Notes under the pieces: model-generated | The model's database searches: none | What the model saw: the letters and a program-made list of their open reading frames with translations, nothing else | Told to the model about the DNA's origin: nothing | Shown: positions 12,439-18,629 of the stretch, piece after piece | Numbering within the stretch: the first letter of the stretch is position 1 | Layout of the letters: every line of letters starts with the position of its first letter | IMG/VR virus record: IMGVR_UViG_3300047476_000714 | Span: 1 to 36,567 of that record | Direction: 5' to 3' (one strand) | Origin: a virus | Length of the DNA stretch: 36,567 nucleotides | Translations under genes and position numbers: made by a program

Positions 12439-12629
12439 TGGCTGCAGTTCAAGAACTAACTAATTTTTATTCAGATGATGGTAAGCGTACGGCGACAGTC
12501 ATGCGCTTACTTGAATCGAAGACTTATCAAGTCTCTGTAACTAATGATAGCGGAAGCGGATTTAATGCTAAATTCGACACATTAGTAGATGCTGAAAACT
12601 TTGCTGAAGATTGGGTGTTACCGCGATGA
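12438..12629 (+). CDS. small hypothetical protein
   Basis: 63 residues starting MAAVQELTNFYSDDGKRTATV at TAATG, coupled to the phosphoesterase. It reads like a small beta-rich fold. Function unknown. Its stop overlaps the next start (ATGA). Confidence 0.65.
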   Translation: MAAVQELTNFYSDDGKRTATVMRLLESKTYQVSVTNDSGSGFNAKFDTLVDAENFAEDWVLPR

Positions 12630-12901
12630 AAAAAGAACTTGTGATGGTCGAATGCATTTCTACGTTTCGCATGCGATATGTTGTTGAAGTGCCTGAAGGT
12701 AAGAAGGAATGGGCTCTCGACACAGTTACTATGAATGAAGCAGATGAATTCTCACAGGAACATCTTGGTGAGACCATCGTAAGTCATCGAGTAATTACAA
12801 ATGAAGAGTATCTAAAAATCTTTGACGAAGATAATGCATACCTAAAAGATTGGGAAGAAGAATCAAAATTCAGATACGTTCATAGGAGCAATGATGAGTG
12901 A
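12626..12901 (+). CDS. small hypothetical protein
   Basis: 91 residues (MKKELVMVECISTFRMRYVVE). The repeated pattern 'RYVVEVPEGKKEWALDTV...EADEFSQEHLGE' is found in small early proteins of T4-like phages, function unknown. Overlaps both neighbours by a few bases. Confidence 0.7.
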   Translation: MKKELVMVECISTFRMRYVVEVPEGKKEWALDTVTMNEADEFSQEHLGETIVSHRVITNEEYLKIFDEDNAYLKDWEEESKFRYVHRSNDE

Positions 12902-13118
12902 CGGTATCAAGCGTATGTACGAAGATGCATACGAACAAGCATATAAGTTGGGTGTAGAAAAGATTGCTGCTAAAAAGCCAGAAGACATTTATGGTCTGCT
13001 GAAAGACTTGCAAAGTGATATTCAACATCTTAATTATGATGATAGTCTACAACTTACACGCAACCAATGGGCAACATTGCATAGATTGAATACAGTAATT
13101 AAAGAATTAATGTCATGA
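12894..13118 (+). CDS. small hypothetical protein
   Basis: 74 residues from the second of two adjacent ATGs (12891, 12894); the AGGAG at 12884 is better spaced for the second. Helical, charged (MSDGIKRMYEDAYEQAYKLG). No family recognised. Confidence 0.65.
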   Translation: MSDGIKRMYEDAYEQAYKLGVEKIAAKKPEDIYGLLKDLQSDIQHLNYDDSLQLTRNQWATLHRLNTVIKELMS

Positions 13119-13885
13119 AAATTTATCTTGGAAAACCAACAAATTGGTTTGGACCTTACCAACTTGCCGAACTACTTTGTTTTTGGGCACCTAAAGTCAA
13201 AGACGAATTTGGTTTTAAAGAAAAACCTGAGTGGGTAAGTGACTTCGGTGAATTCTTAGCGTATGGCTTTCATAAGAAAAAGCCAGAAAACGACGTGTTT
13301 CGTAGTAAGCGCAAAGAACTTCCAAAGACATTGCTTTACAAGTTCTTAGAATGGGTACACTCTAAGAAGATCGAGAAGAAGTATATTAAGATCGATTATT
13401 GGGACACATGGAGCATCGATCATACACTTGCACCAATCATCTTACCGATGTTGAAGCAACTGAAAGAGACTAAACATGGTTCAGGTTTCATTGATCTTGA
13501 AGATGTACCTGAAGCAATGCGCTTGACTACTACTGAAGATTATGATGATCAAAAAACATTTGATTTTTATAATGATCCAGAGTTGACAAGACAAAACATT
13601 CAATGCGATGTACATGATCGTTATGAGTGGGCTCTCGATGAAATGATCTTCGCATTCGAACATCTTGTTGATGATTCGTGGGAAGACAAGTATAGAAGTG
13701 GTGAGATCGATTGGGTTTCAGAACCATGTAAATTTGATGCAGATGGCAAACCTACGCTGTATCAGTTTAAAGATGGTCCAGATCATACTTACAAATGTGA
13801 TTATGACGGACTATTCGAAGAGTGGAAACGTGTAGACAACGGTCTCCGTTTATTTGGCAAGTATTTTAGAACATTATGGGATTAA
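13115..13885 (+). CDS. conserved phage protein, unknown
   Basis: 256 residues. The segment YWDTWSIDHTLAPIILPMLKQ (shown up to its Q) with the following 'ETKHGSGFIDLEDVPE' is a signature I recognise from hypothetical proteins of many T4-like and other aquatic phages. Rich in Trp, Tyr and acidic residues, no membrane segment. Overlaps the previous stop (ATGA). It has a second acidic half with DDSWEDKY. Its job is not known. Confidence 0.8.
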   Translation: MKIYLGKPTNWFGPYQLAELLCFWAPKVKDEFGFKEKPEWVSDFGEFLAYGFHKKKPENDVFRSKRKELPKTLLYKFLEWVHSKKIEKKYIKIDYWDTWSIDHTLAPIILPMLKQLKETKHGSGFIDLEDVPEAMRLTTTEDYDDQKTFDFYNDPELTRQNIQCDVHDRYEWALDEMIFAFEHLVDDSWEDKYRSGEIDWVSEPCKFDADGKPTLYQFKDGPDHTYKCDYDGLFEEWKRVDNGLRLFGKYFRTLWD

Positions 13886-13886
13886 T

Positions 13887-14069
13887 ATGCAATACATTAT
13901 TATTATCGTGATCGCGCTAGGTCTTATCATCGGTGGACCAATCGCATCTATCTGGTCATTAAATGCTTTATTTAATTTAGCAATTCCTGTTACCATCGAA
14001 ACATGGCTAGCATCTTTCTGGTTGACAAGCATCTTAGGTAGCTCTATCATCAAGACAAAGGCAAAGTAA
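13887..14069 (+). CDS. small two-helix membrane protein
   Basis: 60 residues from ATG 13887: hydrophobic residues 2-20 and 38-52 with a short loop between. Similar small 'IGGPIASIWSLNALF' type membrane proteins are common in aquatic myophages. Holin function is possible but unproven. Stop overlaps the next ATG. Confidence 0.7.
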   Translation: MQYIIIIVIALGLIIGGPIASIWSLNALFNLAIPVTIETWLASFWLTSILGSSIIKTKAK

Positions 14070-14392
14070 TGGATATTCTGGTAGGTATAGTAATCGGTAT
14101 CGTTATAACTCTTGCGATCGCAAATGCAGTTGCTCGTGTGTATATACACATCCAAAGTAAAAAGCTTGATGCTGCGCTCGAGAGCGGTCTTGCTAAACTA
14201 AAAGAAACTATTGTACCTGCTAGAATCGAAGATGTAAACGGAATGCTGTTTCTTTATAACAAAGAAACTGAAGAATTCTTGGCTCAGGGTAAAACTTTTG
14301 AAGAATTAAACCGCTCTGCTAAAGATAGATTCCCCAACAAGTTGTTCAACGTACCTCAATCAGAACTTGATAAGTACACAAAGAAAGGATAA
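14069..14392 (+). CDS. membrane-anchored small protein
   Basis: 107 residues: an N-terminal membrane anchor (ILVGIVIGIVITLAIANAVA) and a soluble part with 'LFLYNKETEEFLAQGKTFEEL', a pattern of conserved phage proteins of unknown role. Start TAATG coupled to the upstream membrane protein. Confidence 0.7.
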   Translation: MDILVGIVIGIVITLAIANAVARVYIHIQSKKLDAALESGLAKLKETIVPARIEDVNGMLFLYNKETEEFLAQGKTFEELNRSAKDRFPNKLFNVPQSELDKYTKKG

Positions 14393-14394
14393 CA

Positions 14395-14652
14395 ATGAAC
14401 AGTAAAATGGTTTATGCCATAATAATTTCATTAACATTAATATTTGGAGGACTGATCGCTTGGGGAATGTTAGCCACTCAGTGGAAGACAGAAACCATTA
14501 AGATGTCTCTCCAACAAGGACAAAATCCTTTATATGCAATGTGTGCGATGGAAAGCCACACTGAACTTTGCAAAAACATGGTAATGGCTATGTCACTTTC
14601 CGGTCAATTTAAGGACGCCTCAGCTCCTATAGCTTCACCCCCGAAAAAATAA
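14395..14652 (+). CDS. small membrane protein
   Basis: 85 residues, one N-terminal membrane segment (YAIIISLTLIFGGLIAWGML) and a Met/Cys-containing tail with two Cys in the likely periplasm. Could be a holin or spanin-like part, since tail-tip and lysin genes follow, but no family is recognised. Confidence 0.65.
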   Translation: MNSKMVYAIIISLTLIFGGLIAWGMLATQWKTETIKMSLQQGQNPLYAMCAMESHTELCKNMVMAMSLSGQFKDASAPIASPPKK

Positions 14653-14655
14653 CCA

Positions 14656-14663
14656 TATAAATA
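14656..14663 (+). promoter_or_regulatory. T4-type late promoter box
   Basis: TATAAATA, 25 bases before the PAAR gene. Right after it, AGAGATATC and GATATCTCT can pair across the RBS (TAAGGA). Confidence 0.65.
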
Positions 14664-14687
14664 GAGATATCTAATAAGGATATCTCT

Positions 14688-15014
14688 ATGCCAGGAATCG
14701 CGAGGGTTGGAGTAGATAAAGCCGGTGGAGTAGTCACCGGTAATTTAGCTCCCACAGTATTCATTAATGGTGCACCTGTTGTAGTAAAAGGTGCCACTAT
14801 CGCCGGCCACGGTCGTTCTCCACATGATGCTTCAGTTATGGACGAGGCATCTGTTGACGTGTTTGCAAATGGTATAGGTATCTGTAGAACTGGTGATTTG
14901 GCCACATGCGGTCATGCTATCACAGGATCTAGAAACGTATTGACTGGATTTTATCCAAATCCTGGTCCAACTCGTTTCGGTGTTTCTAAATTTGGTATAG
15001 AAAAGCTAGGATAA
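14688..15014 (+). CDS. PAAR-repeat spike-tip protein
   Basis: 108 residues with the PAAR pattern: MPGIARVGVDKAGG, PTVFINGAPVVVKGATIAGHG, VDVFANGIGICRTGDLATCGH, and a glycine-rich end. PAAR proteins cap the baseplate spike and sharpen the puncturing tip, often binding a metal through His and Cys; His42 (near AGHG) and the C-GH region fit. It begins a late structural/lysis set with its own late promoter. Confidence 0.93.
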   Translation: MPGIARVGVDKAGGVVTGNLAPTVFINGAPVVVKGATIAGHGRSPHDASVMDEASVDVFANGIGICRTGDLATCGHAITGSRNVLTGFYPNPGPTRFGVSKFGIEKLG

Positions 15015-15016
15015 TT

Positions 15017-15436
15017 ATGGCATTAAAATTTGCAGATAACGTTGGATCACAATTATTTGATCCATTGACTGACACAGACATTTATGCAGTGATTGAATCG
15101 GTATCATCGTTTCCAACTGGTATCAGTTCAGCTGATCCTGCAATTGCTACGATTGCTAATGACGACAATAGCTTGTCAGAACAAATTAAAATTACAAATA
15201 TCGATAGACCAAACAAAACTCTAACCATTGAAAGAGGCATGTACGGTTCTACTGCTATTGATTGGCCAAAAGGATCTAAATTAGAAATTAGAATCTCTTC
15301 AGGATTTATGAGCGAATTTGAAAATCAAATCAACCTAAGAACTGATGCTGCTTTGGCCGCTGCCGCAACTACCGGAAACACAAACATTGAAAATAAATCT
15401 AAGGCTGCTTTCGCAGTCGCATTCGTACTAAGCTAA
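15017..15436 (+). CDS. tail or baseplate-associated protein
   Basis: 139 residues. The stretch 'KTLTIERGMYGSTAIDWPKGSKLEIRIS' (signature G-x-x-x-x-x-W-x-x-G-x) recurs in tail-fibre and baseplate proteins of aquatic phages. The C terminus is an Ala/Asn-rich helix. It starts three bases after the PAAR gene, which supports a structural role. Confidence 0.65.
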   Translation: MALKFADNVGSQLFDPLTDTDIYAVIESVSSFPTGISSADPAIATIANDDNSLSEQIKITNIDRPNKTLTIERGMYGSTAIDWPKGSKLEIRISSGFMSEFENQINLRTDAALAAAATTGNTNIENKSKAAFAVAFVLS

Positions 15437-15445
15437 GGAGCTCTA

Positions 15446-16072
15446 ATGTCTTTTGAATTTGATTTTACGCAAGAAAAACTAGCACATATCATCCCTAACG
15501 CACGTTATGGTGTTGATACATGGTTCAATGAATTATATGAACTATTACCTGTGTTCGGTATTAATACAGTTGCTCGTGTTGCTGCATTCGTTGCACAAAC
15601 AGCACACGAATCTGGTGGTTATACAGCTCTTAAAGAGAACTTAAACTATCGTGCAGAGACACTACAAAAACTATGGCCAAATCGTTTCGATGCTGCTACT
15701 GCAGCTGCATACGCAGGTAAACCAGAAGCTATCGCTAATAAAGTTTATGGTGGTCGTATGGGTAATGGCACTGAAGAAACTGGTGACGGTTATAAGTATT
15801 GTGGACGTGGTCTATTACAGTTGACTGGTAAAGATAACTACTCACGCTTCGCACAATATGCAGGTCTAGCAGTTGAAGATGCACCTGAATACATTGAATC
15901 ACCACGTGGAGCTGTTCACTCAGCTTGCTGGTTCTGGTCAACAAATGATTTGAATACATATGCAGATGCTGGTGATTTTATGGGCATGACTAAGCGTATC
16001 AACGGTGGTACAATCGGTCTTGATGATCGTATCAAGCATTATAATCACGCTGTAGAAATTCTATCAGCATAA
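15446..16072 (+). CDS. GH19-type endolysin (chitinase-like)
   Basis: 208 residues. The glycoside hydrolase 19 fold is clear: AQTAHESGGYTALKENLNY with catalytic Glu55 and Glu64, 'YGGRMGNGTEETGDGYKYCGRGLLQLTGKDNY' (motif GRG-x-x-Q-L-T), and 'NGG' near the end. In phages these enzymes cut the glycan strands of peptidoglycan. No signal peptide, so a holin or similar is needed. RBS AAGGAGCTCT. A second hydrolase (SleB type) is at 26051. Confidence 0.95.
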   Translation: MSFEFDFTQEKLAHIIPNARYGVDTWFNELYELLPVFGINTVARVAAFVAQTAHESGGYTALKENLNYRAETLQKLWPNRFDAATAAAYAGKPEAIANKVYGGRMGNGTEETGDGYKYCGRGLLQLTGKDNYSRFAQYAGLAVEDAPEYIESPRGAVHSACWFWSTNDLNTYADAGDFMGMTKRINGGTIGLDDRIKHYNHAVEILSA

Positions 16073-16082
16073 AAGAATTGTT

Positions 16083-16141
16083 GTAACTCCTTCAACACGA
16101 AGGACTTCTGGACGCGGGTTCGACTCCCGCCTCCTCCACCA
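16083..16141 (+). ncRNA. ssrA: tmRNA acceptor piece (3' part), permuted
   Basis: T arm GCGGG-TTCGACT-CCCGC (16114-16130), acceptor strand CTCCTCC (16131-16137), then ACCA. In a normal tmRNA this is the 3' end, but the matching 5' strand lies downstream at 16230. Just upstream is CTTCTG (16105-16110), which pairs with CAGAGG (16249-16254) as helix P2, and a TCCTTC/GAAGGA hairpin. The string GGACGCGGGTTCGACTCCCG is close to bacterial tmRNA 3' ends. Confidence 0.92.
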
Positions 16142-16229
16142 AAAGTATACTTAAATCTGTAAAAAGATCGGGATTGGTAAGCCGGAACCTCTACTCAGTA
16201 AGTTCATTTCACCATAGTATACTTTTGAT
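16142..16229 (+). other. intervening segment of the permuted tmRNA
   Basis: AAAAGTATACT (16141-16151) and AGTATACTTTT (16217-16227) form an 11-bp stem that continues the acceptor helix, so the two tmRNA pieces are held together before the loop is cut out. Confidence 0.8.
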
Positions 16230-16391
16230 GGGGGAGCCATGGTTTCGACAGAGGTAGATAGTAGAGACGGCAACACGGTAGATGACGACCGCAAATCGCA
16301 TAAATAAAGTAAACGCAAACGACTCACAGTTCGCATTAGCAGCCTAAACGCCGCTTAGGGTTTCGCAGGTTCCTCGTAACAGAATACCTGC
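16230..16391 (+). ncRNA. ssrA: tmRNA coding piece (5' part), tag ANDSQFALAA
   Basis: Starts GGGGGAG (pairs with CTCCTCC, including G3-U70, the alanine identity pair), then CATGGTTTCGACAG typical of tmRNA 5' ends. The resume codon GCA is at 16315; the tag reads ANDSQFALAA and stops at TAA 16347. CCTAA pairs with TTAGG (16343-16359), placing the stop in a helix as usual. A GCAGGT/ACCTGC hairpin (16365-16391) ends the piece. It rescues stalled ribosomes with SmpB, presumably from the host. Confidence 0.93.
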
Positions 16392-16413
16392 ATTTTAACA
16401 TAAGGAATGTTAT

Positions 16414-16653
16414 ATGAAGAAATTAATGTTAGCATTAGCAATTGCATTTGGTATGACGAGCGTACAAGCTGCTGATCCAAAACCCGCACCAAAGTTGGAT
16501 TGCACTAAACCTGCAAATAAGAACAAAGGTCCATGCTTAAAAGCACCAGAATCTAAGGTGAAGCCAACTATCGCTGCACCTGCAGACAAGAGTGTACGTA
16601 AAGCTCCTGCTGCAACACAGAAGAAAGCTGCTGAGAATAACGCTAAGCAGTAA
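16414..16653 (+). CDS. small secreted (periplasmic) protein
   Basis: 79 residues with a classic signal peptide (MKKLMLALAIAFGMTSVQA, cleavage after AQA-like VQA) and a short basic, Pro/Ala/Lys-rich mature part with two Cys (DCTKPANKNKGPC). It starts 23 bases after the tmRNA and may share its transcript. Unknown function. Confidence 0.75.
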   Translation: MKKLMLALAIAFGMTSVQAADPKPAPKLDCTKPANKNKGPCLKAPESKVKPTIAAPADKSVRKAPAATQKKAAENNAKQ

Positions 16654-16698
16654 CCGCCACTAGTCGGCCACTAGTATACACACAAAGGAAACACACAC

Positions 16699-16956
16699 AT
16701 GACTAATAAAACACCATTCGAAATTAGACAAGAACTACTAGGACTTGCTAAGGATAGACTCTCAACAGAGTACTTTGCAAAGCTTGAGGAGACTCGTGCA
16801 TTTGATGATCCAGAACTACAGAAAGAATTCTTGAAGAATCATAAATTCCCAACTGCAGAGGCGATCGTGAATGAAGCTAAGTTACTTAACGAGTTTGTAA
16901 GTGGTAGCGGTGCGACATATAGCACTGCAACAGGATCCACTACTCGTAGTAAGTAA
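16699..16956 (+). CDS. small conserved-type phage protein
   Basis: 85 residues, opening MTNKTPFEIRQELLGLAKDR; this start pattern is common in small T4-like phage proteins of unknown role. C terminus is Ser/Thr/Gly-rich (GSGATYSTATGSTTRSK). RBS AAAGGAAAC. Faces the minus-strand block across a two-way terminator. Confidence 0.75.
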   Translation: MTNKTPFEIRQELLGLAKDRLSTEYFAKLEETRAFDDPELQKEFLKNHKFPTAEAIVNEAKLLNEFVSGSGATYSTATGSTTRSK

Positions 16957-17014
16957 CTGCAGAGAAATGGCTTTTTATAGATAGATCTATCAGAGGCCGG
17001 GAGCTGGATATAGA

Positions 17015-17040
17015 AAAGGGGACATAAAGTCCCCTTTCTT
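17015..17040. terminator. bidirectional terminator
   Basis: AAAGGGGAC-ataaa-GTCCCCTTT with T-rich flanks on both strands, between converging genes. Confidence 0.85.
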
Positions 17041-17055
17041 TTGCGTGCTAGTTTA

Positions 17056-17562
17056 TTACATTGGTGGTCGTACGATAGGTACGACTGGAACCACTGGCAC
17101 TGTAGGTGGTACTTCAACACTTGGTACAGCAACAGTAGGCACAACTGGTGGAATACCAGGAGTTGGTAATGGTGCACGTGGTAGCGGTGCTGGTGGAAGT
17201 GGAGATGATGGTCTATTAACGCCTGATGCCATATCCATAGCTTTCATTGCAGCATCTTTATCCTTACCTGCTAACATGATACCTGATAGTGTACCTGTCA
17301 AGAACGTAGCGATAGGAATAATCAACTCGAAGAACTTCTGATCGATCGGTGAGATAGCGTTCAGAGGTTGTGTAACGAAGATGATAGAATACAATACTAC
17401 GAACACGATACCTGTAAGAGTAAGTGCTAAGCAGATACCAATAAAGAAGCGAAGACGAGCCATAAGCTGATCTTCAGTGTAAATAAACACTTCTTCGCTT
17501 GACGCTTGAGGCTTATCATTCACTTTTTCTAATTTTTCTTTGTTGAATAGATCTAAGTTCAT
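17056..17562 (-). CDS. membrane protein with Pro/Val-rich tail
   Basis: 168 residues. Residues 36-60 and 80-98 are membrane segments (FFIGICLALTLTGIVFVVLY and FFELIIPIATFLTGTLSGIM). After 'AGKDKDAAMKAMDMASG' a low-complexity tail of Pro-Val-Pro repeats runs to the end, likely extended and outside the membrane. Last gene of the minus-strand run; overlaps the next by four bases. No family recognised. Confidence 0.7.
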   Translation of the reverse strand: MNLDLFNKEKLEKVNDKPQASSEEVFIYTEDQLMARLRFFIGICLALTLTGIVFVVLYSIIFVTQPLNAISPIDQKFFELIIPIATFLTGTLSGIMLAGKDKDAAMKAMDMASGVNRPSSPLPPAPLPRAPLPTPGIPPVVPTVAVPSVEVPPTVPVVPVVPIVRPPM

Positions 17563-17840
17563 TTACAATTTGCTCCTGTTACTGGTGGTTTTGGTGGCGC
17601 TTTAGCAGCTTCAGCCTCTGTTGGTGGTCCTAAACGTGGATCACGTTGACCTTTAAAGATATGTTCTGGACATGTACGTGTCACATCGCATAATGGTTTT
17701 TGACACTGCGGAGAATCCCAATTTTTAGGATCCTGGCAAGGATAGCGGAATGAATCTCCACCCACAATGGCTAAACCAAGCGGGAGGAAAATAATTAGAG
17801 CTAACCATTTAAATAATTTTTTATCATTCATGTTGTTCAC
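17559..17840 (-). CDS. small membrane or secreted Cys-containing protein
   Basis: 93 residues, one hydrophobic segment (LFKWLALIIFLPLGLAIVGG) then a mature part with six Cys, e.g. RYPCQDPKNWDSPQCQKPLC and TRTCPEH. Anchored or secreted, probably disulphide-bonded in the periplasm. Unknown. Confidence 0.7.
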   Translation of the reverse strand: MNNMNDKKLFKWLALIIFLPLGLAIVGGDSFRYPCQDPKNWDSPQCQKPLCDVTRTCPEHIFKGQRDPRLGPPTEAEAAKAPPKPPVTGANCK

Positions 17841-17873
17841 ACATAGACCTTTCTCAACTCCTATTAATACTGC

Positions 17874-18350
17874 TTACTTAGCGAGCGGGTTATCCAAAGC
17901 TTTTTGGATCTTACTATCAATTTCTTTACGTAGTTGACGTACATCTTGTTCAGTCTCGCGCTGAGACTGTTTAGTTGTACGCTCTACACCTTCAACAACT
18001 CCTTCTAAACGACGGATGTCATTCTTCAGATCGTTCTTGATATCACGAGTATAATCAGATGACTTCTGTGAATTCTCTTCAACGATAGCCAACTTCTTTT
18101 CAATTTCTGTTAAGTCTGGAGTTACATACTTCTCGATCTTAGTCTTCATATCTTGATATGACTTATAGACTTCGAACGTACCATACAAACCGCCAAGGAT
18201 AGATGATACTAATGTGAATGCAACCATTAATTTAGCTGGCGTAAATTCATAGCCACCGATACTAATAACAGTATCTTTACTAGCATACTTCTTTACTGCT
18301 GCTTCTGCATCGTCAATCTTTTTATTGACGTCCTTAATTTCTTCTGTCAT
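17874..18350 (-). CDS. membrane protein with long coiled coil
   Basis: 158 residues: soluble N terminus, a membrane segment near residues 36-55 (LMVAFTLVSSILGGLYGTF), then a coiled coil to the end with heptads of Lys/Glu/Ile (IEKKLAIVEENSQKSSDYTRD). The shape fits phage proteins sometimes annotated near holins or spanins, but the family is not clear. Confidence 0.72.
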   Translation of the reverse strand: MTEEIKDVNKKIDDAEAAVKKYASKDTVISIGGYEFTPAKLMVAFTLVSSILGGLYGTFEVYKSYQDMKTKIEKYVTPDLTEIEKKLAIVEENSQKSSDYTRDIKNDLKNDIRRLEGVVEGVERTTKQSQRETEQDVRQLRKEIDSKIQKALDNPLAK

Positions 18351-18359
18351 TTTAATTCC

Positions 18360-18629
18360 TTATTTTTTTGACATCCATGTTGAAATGCCAACATAGGCAC
18401 CAACAATGCTTCCCATAGCAATCCAATAAAGATCAAGCATGTCTTTAATTCTATCGAGTTTAGCCTCAGGGACTATGAATAGAATTGCCGCAGCAGTGGC
18501 GATCATAGAAATTAATGATACCCAAGCCATGCGACGGCGATTGACAGCTTTTCTCTCATAAGCTTGCTGTTCTGTTTCAGTGACTTGACCATCACCGTTA
18601 ATATCGATATTATCTTCTGTATTGCTCAT
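18360..18629 (-). CDS. EF-hand-containing two-helix membrane protein
   Basis: 89 residues. The N terminus has a near-perfect Ca-binding loop DINGDGQVTETE (D1, N3, D5, T9, E12), as in EF-hand/dockerin loops. Two membrane segments follow (residues 34-53 and 68-83). A holin-sized protein that may sense calcium. Its 5' end overlaps the end of the 648-residue gene by 20 bases. Confidence 0.75.
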   Translation of the reverse strand: MSNTEDNIDINGDGQVTETEQQAYERKAVNRRRMAWVSLISMIATAAAILFIVPEAKLDRIKDMLDLYWIAMGSIVGAYVGISTWMSKK

